DNA of 64,000 nucleotides from Streptomyces sp. NBC_00433 (lineage in GTDB: Bacteria; Actinomycetota; Actinomycetes; Streptomycetales; Streptomycetaceae), in assembly GCA_036015235.1 (NCBI GenBank), contig CP107926.1, positions 4,359,501 to 4,423,500 of the forward strand, read 5' to 3'. Below the pieces are notes generated by a model, which saw nothing but the letters and a program-made list of their open reading frames with translations, was not told the origin of the DNA and did not search any database. Position numbers and translations under genes: made by a program. Of the stretch, positions 7,991 through 21,550 are shown in pieces (position 1 is the first letter of the stretch; each line of letters begins with the position of its first letter).

Positions 7991-8401
7991 CTATGGCAGC
8001 ACGGTGAAAGCCGCCAGATGCACCGGCTTGACAACGCCGAAATGCCGTCGGTCAAGAGTGGCCACCCGGTCCACACCAAAGCGCTCAGCGACCGCGATGA
8101 CGGAGGCGTCGACTCCACCGAGGGGGAAGTCCGCGTATTGGAGAATGAGCTCGCTCATGCGCGCAAGGTCAGCAGGGGTGAGGTGGACGAGCTCGAAGGT
8201 CCCTCGGGCTACCTCGGTCAGGAAGGCCGCCTCCACCTTCGGCCAGCGCTCCAGCAACCAGCAGACTTCGGTCAGGACCGGGCTCGGCAGGAGGCGGCGA
8301 CCTGTCAGGGAGGTCAGTAGCGCGGCGCATTCGGGATGCCGCCGGTCGGTGGCATTGAACGCGGCGGCCAGCGGGCCGGTGTCCAGGACTGTCGCGATCA
8401 C
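7991..8401 (-). CDS. PIN-domain toxin (VapC-like)
   Basis: A 136-residue PIN-domain ribonuclease. The acidic metal-binding residues are visible: Asp7 in VLDTGPL, Glu in LTEVCWLLER, Asp in GGVDASVIAVAERF and the final Asp in VATLDRRHF. The role by family is Mg-dependent RNA cleavage, restrained by the partner antitoxin. It overlaps the upstream antitoxin gene by four bases. It lies between fragments B and C and is transcribed against them. Confidence 0.85.
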   Translation of the reverse strand: MIATVLDTGPLAAAFNATDRRHPECAALLTSLTGRRLLPSPVLTEVCWLLERWPKVEAAFLTEVARGTFELVHLTPADLARMSELILQYADFPLGGVDASVIAVAERFGVDRVATLDRRHFGVVKPVHLAAFTVLP

Positions 8402-8673
8402 GCCGAGTCGCCGAAGCGCTCGCGCATGCGCTCGCGAATGTATTCGTCGTGCTCTTCGGCCAAGTCTTCAGGGCCGTTGACACTACCGATCAGTGCGAGC
8501 AGCCCGGCCGGGACGGACTTCTCGGTCTCGGCTTCTTCGACAGCGGGCAGCGCAAGGGCCACCTGCGACAGCTCCTCGTCCTGCGTGACGAGCAGGCGCA
8601 GACGGCGCACCTGGGTCGGCGTGAGCCGGTCCACCAAGTGATGCATGTCCTCATAGTCGAATGCAGCGCTCAC
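8398..8673 (-). CDS. Antitoxin partner of the PIN toxin
   Basis: A 91-residue acidic, helical protein directly upstream of and overlapping vapC, the position expected for a VapB antitoxin. I chose GTG at 8673 (VSAAFDYEDMHHLVDRL); TTG at 8700 and ATG at 8646 are alternatives. The segment LTPTQVRRLRLLVTQDEEL is helical, and the C-terminus (EEHDEYIRERMRERFGDSA) is highly charged. No classic ribbon-helix-helix or AbrB motif is obvious, so the DNA-binding class is undetermined. Confidence 0.65.
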   Translation of the reverse strand: MSAAFDYEDMHHLVDRLTPTQVRRLRLLVTQDEELSQVALALPAVEEAETEKSVPAGLLALIGSVNGPEDLAEEHDEYIRERMRERFGDSA

Positions 8674-8723
8674 GAGCCACAGTCTAGATCCGCCGCCCAA
8701 CTCAGCGAACGGTACAGCGAGCG

Positions 8724-8745
8724 TTCACCCGAATGGGTGTGTGAA
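8724..8745 (+). repeat. Conserved leader dyad before fragment C
   Basis: CACCC gaat GGGTG is a perfect five-base inverted repeat nested in TTCA...GTGAA. The homology with the element before fragment A continues upstream to about 8707 (CGAACGGTACAGCGAGCG compared with CGAACGACACAGAGAGCG). The intact aminotransferase gene has nothing similar. Confidence 0.62.
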
Positions 8746-8751
8746 GGCGGA

Positions 8752-9195
8752 GTGGCCTGGGTGACGGGTTCACCGGAGCTGGTCGTGGCGGTCCGCACGA
8801 CGAAGCAGTTCCTCACCTACGTCGCCTCCGGCCCCTTCCAGTACGCGGCCGCGGAAGCGCTCGCGCTGCCCGACACGTACTACACCGGCATCCGCGACGA
8901 CCTCCGCACGAAGCGCGACCTCCTCGACGCCGGCCTGCGCGACGCAGGCTTCCAGGTCCACGTCCCCCAGGGCACCTGCTTCATCACCACCGACATCGCC
9001 GAACTCACCCCCGGCGTGGACGCGTTGACCTTCTGCCGCGCCCTCCCCGAACGCGCCGGCATCGTCGCCGTCCCCAACTCCGTCTTCTACGACCACCCCA
9101 CCGCCGGCCGCACCCAGGTCCGCTTCGCCTTCTGCAAGAAGCACGAAATCCTCACCGACGCCGCGGGCCGCCTCCGCAAAGCCTTCAACGGCTGA
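8752..9195 (+). pseudogene. Aminotransferase 3' fragment C
   Basis: An intact open fragment of 147 codons. Its left boundary is identical to A and B, and the terminal VRFAFCKKHEILTDAAGRLRKAF is preserved. It combines features of A (TYYTGIRDDLRTK) and of the parent (IAEL.PG.DALTFCRALP), so it is mosaic. Cys replaces Tyr in QGTCFITTD, a minor change in a conserved strand. The PLP-lysine half is absent. Confidence 0.88.
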
Positions 9196-9406
9196 GCGCA
9201 GCTCACCGAACCAGCACGTGTGGTGGACCACTGGGATGGCCCATGAGTAGAGACCTGGACACGGGGTCCCTCGGTCAGAACAGCTCTCCGGCGAGGGCTC
9301 AGGGCTCCGAGTCGGCGCCGTTCGCGGGTGCGGGGCGAGTGTGGAGTGCGCGGGGTACGCGGCCGCAGGAGAAGCGAGCGGATGACTCGGCAACATGCAC
9401 CACCAA

Positions 9407-9433
9407 TGGTACATGGACTACGATTGGTACATG
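9407..9433 (+). promoter_or_regulatory. Direct-repeat operator of the vapBC operon
   Basis: TGGTACATG occurs at 9407-9415 and again at 9425-9433, starts 18 bp apart, ending on the antitoxin start codon. Two in-phase half sites in front of a ribbon-helix-helix antitoxin gene are typical of autoregulated toxin-antitoxin promoters. Confidence 0.6.
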
Positions 9434-9691
9434 TCGATGAAACGTACGAACGTCTACGCGGACCCCGAGGATCTCGCGATCATCAAGGAGGCCGCTGCCC
9501 GCCGCGGTATCAGCGAAGCCGAGATCATCAGGCAAGGCATCCACCTCGCAGCCATGGCGAACCGGGTCTGGGACGAACCACTTTTCTCCCGGACCTTCGA
9601 AGGGCCTGGGCGTACTCCGTCCAAAGAGGACGTCCGCAACACCGTGGCTGATGCCGTCCGGCGTGAGGGCGGCTCCGGAGTGACAGCGTGA
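9431..9691 (+). CDS. Ribbon-helix-helix antitoxin (VapB-like)
   Basis: An 86-residue protein beginning MSMKRTNVYADPEDLAIIKE. The strand KRTNVYA followed by two helices is the ribbon-helix-helix pattern, and RRGISEAEIIRQGIHLA is a characteristic second helix. ATG at 9431 or 9437 can start it. The stop overlaps the following vapC by four bases. The C-terminal part (FEGPGRTPSKEDVRNTVADAVRRE) is the likely toxin-neutralising tail. Confidence 0.8.
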   Translation: MSMKRTNVYADPEDLAIIKEAAARRGISEAEIIRQGIHLAAMANRVWDEPLFSRTFEGPGRTPSKEDVRNTVADAVRREGGSGVTA

Positions 9692-10131
9692 TCATCGTCG
9701 TGGCCGACACCTCGGGCCCGCTGGCCGCGCTGGACTCCACGCACCCCGAGCACCAGGGAGCCAACGAGGCGATCATGGCCGCCGGCCTCCTCGTGATGTC
9801 CCCGCTACTGCTCGCTGAGATAGACCACGTCGCGACCCGCGAGCTGGGACGGGAAGCAGCCGTCAGCGCGATCGACGACATCCGGCGGTGGATGCGAGCG
9901 GGCCGGATCGTCGTACCGGAAATCACCGAGGCCCACCTCTCCGCCGCCCAGACCCTGCGAGCCCGGTACGCGGCGCTCAACCTCGACCTCGCGGACGCTG
10001 TGAACGTCGCCCTCGCGGCTGAATACGACACGGACGCCGTCCTCACCCTCGACCGCCGCGACTTCCGCGCGGTGCGCCCGCTCGGTCGCCACAAGTCCTT
10101 CCGCCTTCTCCCTGACGACTTGCCCCTGTGA
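9688..10131 (+). CDS. PIN-domain toxin (VapC)
   Basis: A 147-residue PIN-domain ribonuclease starting at GTG 9688. The acidic residues are in place: Asp7 (VADTSGPL), Glu in LLLAEIDHVATRE, Asp in LDLADAVNVALA and Asp in VLTLDRRDF. It forms an operon with the ribbon-helix-helix antitoxin. Its stop codon directly abuts the leader element of fragment D, so the cassette junction is sharp. A related remnant lies at 5345-5404. Confidence 0.87.
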   Translation: MIIVVADTSGPLAALDSTHPEHQGANEAIMAAGLLVMSPLLLAEIDHVATRELGREAAVSAIDDIRRWMRAGRIVVPEITEAHLSAAQTLRARYAALNLDLADAVNVALAAEYDTDAVLTLDRRDFRAVRPLGRHKSFRLLPDDLPL

Positions 10132-10154
10132 CCGAATGGGTGCGTGAAGAAGGA

Positions 10155-10336
10155 GTGGCCTGGGTGACCGGCTCCCCTGAACTGGTCGCGGCGGTCCGCA
10201 CGACGAAGCAGTTCCTCACCTACGTCGTGCGGACCACCCCACCGCCGGCCGCACCCAGGTCCGCTTCGCCTTCTGCAAGAAGCACGACGTCCTCACCGAA
10301 GCCGCGGGCCGCCTCCGCAAAGCCTTCAACGGCTGA
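10155..10336 (+). pseudogene. Aminotransferase 3' fragment D (internal deletion)
   Basis: It starts with the standard boundary (VAWVTGSPELVAAVRTTKQFLTYV), then jumps to CCACCCCACCGCCGG and the usual 3' end. About 259 bp are missing compared with fragment A, and the deletion shifts the frame. The right end (CGCAAAGCCTTCAACGGCTGA) is identical to fragment C. A leader related to those of A and C precedes it at 10133-10148. Confidence 0.85.
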
Positions 10337-10415
10337 GCCGCGTCATCGGACCGGGCCCCGATGGCGCGGCACCATGTCGCGGCCAGGGGTGTTGAGGGCT
10401 CGCTAGGCTCGCGCC

Positions 10416-10925
10416 ATGTCTGACGATCTCGGCTTCACGTGCTCACACTGCGGCGACCACCACGCAGACCTCCCCATGGGCTACTCGACCATGGCTCCCG
10501 ATGTCTGGGAGCCCCGCTTCGAGGATGATCCGGACAGCATGCTGTCGCCCGACCAGTGCGTGATCAGGGGCCGCCACTTCTTCATCAGGGGCCTGATCGA
10601 GATACCCGTGATCGGCAGCGAGGACGTCTTCTCGTGGGGCGTCTGGGTCTCCCTGAGCAAGGACAACTTCGCCCGCGCCCTTGAGGTGTGGAACACGGTG
10701 GGCCGCGAGGCCGAGAGGCCCTACTTCGGCTGGCTCAGCACCGAACTCGCGCTCTACTCCGAGAGCACCACCGACTTGAAGACCAACGCCCATACGCGAC
10801 CGGTCGGCAGCCGCCCCTTCATCGAGCTGGAGCCCACCGACCACCCGCTGGCCGTCGAACAGCGCACCGGGATCACGCATGACCGCGTGCGCGAGATCGC
10901 CGCGGCCGTGCTGCATCCGGCGTGA
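10416..10925 (+). CDS. DUF2199 domain-containing protein
   Basis: A 169-residue protein of the DUF2199 family, function unknown. The N-terminus has a single CSHCGDHH zinc-ribbon-like knuckle (residues 9-16), followed by the family's DVWEPRF...DQCVIRGRHFFIRGLIEIPV block and a tryptophan-rich strand (FSWGVWVSLS). TAGGCT at 10404-10409 stands six bases before the ATG, which suggests a leaderless transcript. It is the last accessory gene before the conserved argG block. Confidence 0.85.
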   Translation: MSDDLGFTCSHCGDHHADLPMGYSTMAPDVWEPRFEDDPDSMLSPDQCVIRGRHFFIRGLIEIPVIGSEDVFSWGVWVSLSKDNFARALEVWNTVGREAERPYFGWLSTELALYSESTTDLKTNAHTRPVGSRPFIELEPTDHPLAVEQRTGITHDRVREIAAAVLHPA

Positions 10926-11086
10926 GCGCCGATCGGTAAACGTGTCCGTCGCGCCTGGCCGAACCGCCGACCGGCTGAGACGCGCCTCCGGGGAACACCC
11001 TGTGCGGTGCGTCCGCCGCTTTCGACGGCCCGGCCGCGCCACGTCGTCCCACGGGCGCGACGGGATTCACGGCTCGGCCGGGCAGA

Positions 11087-11106
11087 CAGGCAGGCAGGCA
11101 GGCAGG
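11087..11106. repeat. (CAGG)5 microsatellite
   Basis: Five perfect CAGG tetranucleotide repeats end one base from the argG stop codon, on its 3' side. Slippage here could change the argG 3' untranslated region but not the protein. Confidence 0.9.
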
Positions 11107-11107
11107 G

Positions 11108-12597
<1,490 letters not shown>

Positions 12598-12748
12598 AGC
12601 CCTATGTCAGCCCGGGTGGCCCGGCCTGCCGCCGGCCCGCCGCCATGCCGCCCCGCCACCCGCCGCGCCGCGTCCACGCGGCCCCCACCGATGAGTTTCG
12701 GGCCCCGCCACGGTCCTGATGGGTAAGTCCGACTCACAGGAGACGATC

Positions 12749-13120
12749 ATGTTCGGTTCGACGAAGGCGTTCAGCGGCTTCTCGGTGGACGACACCGACG
12801 CGGCGAAGAAGTTCTACGGCGACACCCTCGGACTGCGGGTGTCCGAGGAGAACGGGCTGCTCACCCTGCACATCGCGGGTGACCGCGACATCCTGGTCTA
12901 CCCCAAGCCCGACCACGCACCGGCGACGTACACGATCCTGAACTTCCCCGTCGCCGACATCGTCGCGGCGGTAGACGAGCTGACCGGCAGGGGCGTGCGC
13001 TTCGAGCGCTACGAGCACCTCGCGACGGACGACAAGGGCATCTTCCGCGGCGGCGGCCCGCTGATCGCGTGGTTCACCGACCCCGCCGGGAACGTGCTCT
13101 CGGTGCTGCAGTCCGCGTAG
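12749..13120 (+). CDS. VOC family (glyoxalase-like) protein
   Basis: A 123-residue vicinal-oxygen-chelate fold protein. The two beta-alpha-beta-beta-beta modules are visible: FSGFSVDDTDAAKKFYGDTLGLRV, and later NFPVADIVAAVDELTGRGVRFE with the closing FTDPAGNVLSVLQ motif. The typical metal ligands are not all obvious, so it may be a binding protein rather than an enzyme. ATG 12749 has AGGAGA upstream. It is divergent from argG. Confidence 0.85.
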   Translation: MFGSTKAFSGFSVDDTDAAKKFYGDTLGLRVSEENGLLTLHIAGDRDILVYPKPDHAPATYTILNFPVADIVAAVDELTGRGVRFERYEHLATDDKGIFRGGGPLIAWFTDPAGNVLSVLQSA

Positions 13121-13152
13121 GCGGCCCGGCGCCCGCGCCCGCCCCCGCGACA

Positions 13153-13187
13153 TGCGAGAGCCCGGCCACGGGGGCCGGGCTCTCGCA
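13153..13187. terminator. Bidirectional stem-loop terminator
   Basis: A perfect 15-bp stem (TGCGAGAGCCCGGCC and its complement) with a five-base loop sits between two convergent genes ending at 13120 and 13208. There is no T-run, as is usual for streptomycete terminators. Confidence 0.8.
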
Positions 13188-13207
13188 GATGCGAAGGGGA
13201 GCGGAGG

Positions 13208-13750
13208 TCAGACCTCCGTGGGACCGTCGCCGTCGCCGTCCGTGTCGGTGTCCGCGTCCTTGGCCAGGCCGAGCGTCTCCACGACCCACTTGTCGAACTC
13301 GATCGACGCCCGCACCCAGCTGACCGTGCTGGACACGAAGTGCTCCAGGCCGACTCCGAGGCCGATCAGCATCTGGGCCTCGCCGATCAGGCGGACACTG
13401 CCGTCGTCGTGCGTGTGGGTGTAGACCTTCGGCCACAGGGTGCGCTGGTTCCAGTCGTCGATGACCTCGTGCAGCTGCGGCTTGTCGTCGACCGAATACG
13501 GGCGGTCGTAGAAGGTCCTGACGGCGAAGACCTGCTGGTCCCCCTCGCCCCGGAACATGAAGTAGGTGCGGAAGTCCTCCCACGGGGCGGCGAGGTCGCC
13601 CTCGTCGTCCACGAGGTACTTCAGCTCCATCTGGTCAAGCAGCTGCTTGACCAGGTCCTGGTCCGGAATGACCACACTGCCGTTGGATCCGGTCGGGTCG
13701 GGGTCCGGCTGGCCCCCGAAACTGGGAATCGAGGACGGGTCGATGCTCAC
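13208..13750 (-). CDS. YbjN domain-containing protein
   Basis: A 180-residue protein of the YbjN family, related to the type III secretion chaperone-like fold, with no established enzymatic role. The N-terminus is a Pro/Gly/Ser-rich linker. The domain begins with DQDLVKQLLDQMELKYLVDDEGDLAAPW and continues to VRTFYDRPY..., HEVIDDWN and the GLEHFVSSTVSWVRASIEF helix. GTG at 13750 is the likely start, with AAGGGA upstream. The tail is a run of Asp/Gly repeats. Confidence 0.85.
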   Translation of the reverse strand: MSIDPSSIPSFGGQPDPDPTGSNGSVVIPDQDLVKQLLDQMELKYLVDDEGDLAAPWEDFRTYFMFRGEGDQQVFAVRTFYDRPYSVDDKPQLHEVIDDWNQRTLWPKVYTHTHDDGSVRLIGEAQMLIGLGVGLEHFVSSTVSWVRASIEFDKWVVETLGLAKDADTDTDGDGDGPTEV

Positions 13751-13852
13751 CGTGAAGTCCCTTCGTGACGTCTCCCTCCCATCCTCTCTCATCCGCCCCC
13801 GCTCGTCACAACCCCGGGCGGCACGCATCGCGCGCACCACCCGGGGGCGGGG

Positions 13853-16459
<2,607 letters not shown>

Positions 16460-16564
16460 AGGGCCTGGTCCTCCTCGGGTGCTTCTCGTCCGTCCATCGT
16501 GCTGGCGGCGTCCGGCGCCGCGCAACACATCACATGGCTTGTTGCGCAAAGGAACATGAACGAT

Positions 16565-16585
16565 GTTGAGTCTATTCCACTCAAC
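16565..16585. promoter_or_regulatory. HAIR operator (HspR) of clpB
   Basis: GTTGAGT-N7-ACTCAAC is one base per arm off the HspR-associated inverted repeat CTTGAGT-N7-ACTCAAG. It lies about 105 bp upstream of the clpB start. It predicts repression by HspR, whose gene is at 17136-17624. Confidence 0.88.
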
Positions 16586-16626
16586 TTCACTTCGGCAGAC
16601 CGACACGGCGGTAAGTGCTCCCCGCA

Positions 16627-16670
16627 GGCCGACGGCCCGTCACCCACACGGGGGTGACGGGCCGTCGGCC
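16627..16670. terminator. Perfect 19-bp hairpin between divergent clpB and PPOX genes
   Basis: GGCCGACGGCCCGTCACCC and its exact complement flank a six-base loop. It sits between two divergently transcribed genes, so it does not end either in the usual way. It may insulate the two promoters, block antisense transcription or act in a leader. There is no T-run. Confidence 0.7.
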
Positions 16671-16695
16671 GCCGGAGCCGGGCTAACGTCGTGGC

Positions 16696-17103
16696 ATGGT
16701 TCGACGCGATCCCCGCGCCCCCGAGGCGGGCTACCTCGCCTTCTGGCGCGAACACCACCTGTGCACGCTCACCACCCACCGCCCCGACGGCTCACCGCAC
16801 GTCGTACCGGTCGGCGTCACGTACGACCCGGAGGCGGGGCTCGCCCGGGTGATCACCAACACGGCGAGCGCGAAGGCGGCCCACGTACGGGCGGCGGGCC
16901 CCGGCGGCGCGCGGGTCGCGGTCTGCCAGGTCGACCGCCGCCGCTGGGCGACCCTCGAAGGCGTCGCCACCGTCTCGGAGGACCGGGACCGTATCGCCGA
17001 CGCCGTCTCCCGCTATGCCGAGCGCTACGGCCGTACGCCCGCCCCCAACCCGCACCGGGTCGTCATCGAGATCGCCCTCACCCGGGCGATGGGCAACGCC
17101 TGA
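16696..17103 (+). CDS. PPOX-class (pyridoxamine oxidase-like) flavin/F420-binding protein
   Basis: A 135-residue split-barrel protein of the pyridoxamine 5'-phosphate oxidase-like superfamily. In actinomycetes this subgroup includes F420H2-dependent reductases. The pattern LAFWREHHLCTLTTHRPDGSPHVVPVGVTYD is the typical N-terminal strand pair, and LEGVATVSEDRDRIADAVSRYAERYG is the conserved central block. The cofactor (FMN or F420) cannot be decided by eye. It is convergent with hspR. Confidence 0.82.
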   Translation: MVRRDPRAPEAGYLAFWREHHLCTLTTHRPDGSPHVVPVGVTYDPEAGLARVITNTASAKAAHVRAAGPGGARVAVCQVDRRRWATLEGVATVSEDRDRIADAVSRYAERYGRTPAPNPHRVVIEIALTRAMGNA

Positions 17104-17135
17104 GCGGCGGGACCCCCCGGCGGGGACCCCGCTCC

Positions 17136-17624
17136 TCAGGACTTGGGCCGCCACACGACCAGCGCGCTGGTGTGCTGCACGTCCTGATACGGCACCAGGT
17201 CCCGCCGGTAGGACGCGTGCACCGCCGCCTCCCGCTGCTGGATGACGGCAGCGGCGCCCTCCACCGCGGCGGACAGCTCGGCCACCCTCGCCTGCAGCGC
17301 CGCGACCTGGTTCTCCAGTTCGATGATGCGCTTGATGCCGGCGAGGTTGATGCCGTCGTCCTGGGAGAGCCGCTGCACCTCGCGCAGCTGCTCGATGTCG
17401 CGGGCCGAATAGCGGCGGCCCCGCCCGGCCGTGCGGTCGGGCGAGACCAGGCCGAGGCGGTCGTACTGCCGCAGGGTCTGCGGGTGCAGGCCCGACAGCT
17501 CGGCCGCCACCGAGATGACGTAGACCGGGGACTCCTCGGTCAGCTGGTACGGATTGCGGCCGCGCGGACCGCCGTGGCCGCGCGGCCCGGCCCCCGTACC
17601 GTCCATCCGGCCGTCGATGCTCAT
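17136..17624 (-). CDS. hspR: Heat-shock repressor HspR (MerR family)
   Basis: A 162-residue MerR-family regulator. The winged-helix region YVISVAAELSGLHPQTLRQYDRLGLVSPDR, then GRGRRYSARDIEQLREVQRL, is diagnostic. A coiled-coil dimerisation helix follows. In streptomycetes HspR, with DnaK as corepressor, binds HAIR sites. It is the last gene of the dnaK-grpE-dnaJ-hspR operon, four bases after dnaJ. ATG at 17624 gives a Gly/Arg-rich N-terminal tail before the DNA-binding domain. Confidence 0.95.
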   Translation of the reverse strand: MSIDGRMDGTGAGPRGHGGPRGRNPYQLTEESPVYVISVAAELSGLHPQTLRQYDRLGLVSPDRTAGRGRRYSARDIEQLREVQRLSQDDGINLAGIKRIIELENQVAALQARVAELSAAVEGAAAVIQQREAAVHASYRRDLVPYQDVQHTSALVVWRPKS

Positions 17625-17628
17625 CCGT

Positions 17629-18825
17629 TCACGCTCCCTTTGCCGCCTTGAACAGCTCGGCCCGCGGATCGGCGTCCCCGACCGCCTCCCGGTAGGCCTC
17701 CAGCGCGTCCAGCGCCTTGCCCTCGGTCTTCTCCGGCACCGCCACCTCGACGGTGACGAGCAGGTCGCCGCGCGAGCCGTCCTTGCGGACGGCGCCCTTG
17801 CCACGGGCGCGCAATGTGCGCCCGTTCGGCGTGCCGGGCGGGAGCTTGAGGGTGACCGGGGGGCCGCCCAGCGTCGGCACCTTGACGTCGCCGCCGAGCG
17901 CCGCCTCCACGAAGCTGACCGGCACGGTCACCGTGAGGTTGGCGTCCTTGCGGCCGAAGACCGGGTGCCGCCCGACGTGCACGACCACGTAGAGGTCGCC
18001 GGCCGGGCCGCCGCGCTCGCCGGGGGCGCCCTTGCCGCGCAGCCTGATCCGCTGCCCGTCGGTGACCCCGGCGGGAATGCGGACCTGCATGGTGCGCGAG
18101 CTCTTCGCCCGCCCGCTGCCGTGGCACACGTCGCAGGGTGTCTCCGCGATCAGGCCGCGGCCCTTGCAGTCCACGCACGGGTCGGTGAGCGAGAAGCCGC
18201 CACCGCCGCCGCGGGAGACCTGCCCGGTGCCGACGCAGGTCGGGCACACCCGCGGTGTGCCGTTCTTGTCGCCGGTGCCCGAGCACGCCTTGCAGGGCGC
18301 CTGCGAGGACATCCGCAGCGGCACGGTGGCGCCGTCCACGGCCTCGGTGAAGCTCAGCGTGACCTCGGACTCGATGTCCTGGCCGCGCCTGGGCTGCACC
18401 CTGGTGCCGCCGCCGCGGTTGAACAGCCCGCCGAAGACGTCGCCCAGGCCGCCGCCGAAGCCGCCGCCCTGGCCGCCCGGTGCCGAGCCGCCCGCGCCGC
18501 CCTGCTGGCCGCCGAAGAGGTCGCCCAGGTCGAAGTTGAAGCCGCCGGTGCCGCCCGCGCCCGGCCCCGGGCGGAAGCCGCCGTTGCCGAACAGCGCGCG
18601 GCCCTCGTCGTACTCCTTGCGCCGCTTGGCGTCGGAGAGCACGTCGTTGGCCTCGGAAATCTCCTTGAAGCGCTCCTCGGCCTTGGTGTCGCCCTTGTTG
18701 GCGTCCGGGTGGAACTCCCGGGCGAGCTTCCGGTACGCCTTCTTGATCTCGGCGTCGGTGGCGTCCTTGGGGACGCCGAGGACCTTGTACAGGTCCTTTT
18801 CCAGCAGGTCCCTACTGATGCTCAT
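17629..18825 (-). CDS. dnaJ: Chaperone DnaJ (type I)
   Basis: A 398-residue type I Hsp40 cochaperone that stimulates DnaK ATPase. It has a J-domain with the HPD motif ([11 protein letters not shown], residues 35-45), a long Gly-rich linker, a zinc-finger domain with four CxxCxGxG-type repeats ([32 protein letters not shown]) and two C-terminal substrate-binding barrels. It is the third gene of the heat-shock operon, 35 bp after grpE. Confidence 0.95.
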   Translation of the reverse strand: MSISRDLLEKDLYKVLGVPKDATDAEIKKAYRKLAREFHPDANKGDTKAEERFKEISEANDVLSDAKRRKEYDEGRALFGNGGFRPGPGAGGTGGFNFDLGDLFGGQQGGAGGSAPGGQGGGFGGGLGDVFGGLFNRGGGTRVQPRRGQDIESEVTLSFTEAVDGATVPLRMSSQAPCKACSGTGDKNGTPRVCPTCVGTGQVSRGGGGGFSLTDPCVDCKGRGLIAETPCDVCHGSGRAKSSRTMQVRIPAGVTDGQRIRLRGKGAPGERGGPAGDLYVVVHVGRHPVFGRKDANLTVTVPVSFVEAALGGDVKVPTLGGPPVTLKLPPGTPNGRTLRARGKGAVRKDGSRGDLLVTVEVAVPEKTEGKALDALEAYREAVGDADPRAELFKAAKGA

Positions 18826-18860
18826 CCCCGGCGTCCCTCCTTTCCCCGTTCTTTACACCG

Positions 18861-19531
18861 TCAGCCCTGGTCCGGGCCACCGGTCTCCTCGTCGTCCGGC
18901 GTGTCCGCCGCCACGTCGGGGTCCTCCGCGTCGTCGCCCTTGCCGGCGCCCGGCTGCGGCTCCGCGACCGCGACCCTGGCGGGCCGCAGATTGCGCTCAC
19001 CCAGGCGGTACCCGGGCTGGAGGATCTGCACGCATGTGGTCTGCGTGACATCCGGCGAGTAACTGTGCATCAGGGCCTCGTGCACCAGCGGGTCGAAGGC
19101 CTCGCCCTCTTTGCCGAACTGCTGCAGGCCCAGCTTCGCCGCCACCGTCTCCAGCGACTCGGCGACCGACTTGAAGCCGCCGACCAGCTCGCCGTGCTCG
19201 CGCGCCCGGCCGATGTCGTCGAGCACCGGGAGCAGCTCGGTGAGCAGGTTGGCGACCGCGACCTCCTTGACGGCGGCCCGGTCCCGGTCCACCCGGCGGC
19301 GGTAGTTCTGATATTCGGCCTGGAGCCGCTGCAGGTCCGCGGTGCGCTCGTTGAGCGCCGTGCGCACCTGGTCCAGCTGCGCCCGCAGGGCCGTCAGCTC
19401 CTTGGCGTCCCCACCGCCCGGCCCCGGGGCCGCCTCGTCGGCGGCCCCGGCGTCCTTGGCGGCGTCCGGCTGCTTGTCGCTGGCCTCGGAAGGGACGTCG
19501 GGCTCCGGCTCGAAGCCCTTCGGCTCCTCCG

Positions 19532-19535
<4 letters not shown>
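18861..19535 (-). CDS. grpE: Nucleotide exchange factor GrpE
   Basis: A 224-residue GrpE, the ADP/ATP exchange factor of DnaK. An acidic disordered N-terminus is followed by a long dimerisation helix ([36 protein letters not shown]) and the C-terminal beta domain ([47 protein letters not shown]). The start ATG overlaps the dnaK stop by four bases, so expression is coupled. Confidence 0.95.
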
Positions 19536-21415
<1,880 letters not shown>

Positions 21416-21435
21416 GGTGAAATCCTCCTGCTGAC

Positions 21436-21507
21436 TTGAGTGGAACTGGCTCAAGGGTGCCTGAGTGATTTTTGTCTGTCAACAGAGGTGAGTCGAGGCG
21501 ACTCAAC
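21436..21507. promoter_or_regulatory. Two HAIR operators of the dnaK operon
   Basis: CTTGAGT-N7-GCTCAAG spans 21436-21456 and GGTGAGT-N7-ACTCAAC spans 21487-21507. Starts are 51 bp apart, nearly five helical turns. Both match the HspR-associated inverted repeat with one or two deviations. They flank the expected promoter. Confidence 0.88.
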
Positions 21508-21550
21508 TTAGCGGCGCGCAACGCGCGCACCCAGGGCCGCGGTTCCGCTG

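Noticed and set aside
1818..10336. Assembly artefact as explanation of the repeated aminotransferase fragments
   Set aside because: The copies differ at many positions and are separated by distinct complete genes, which collapsed or duplicated reads would not produce.
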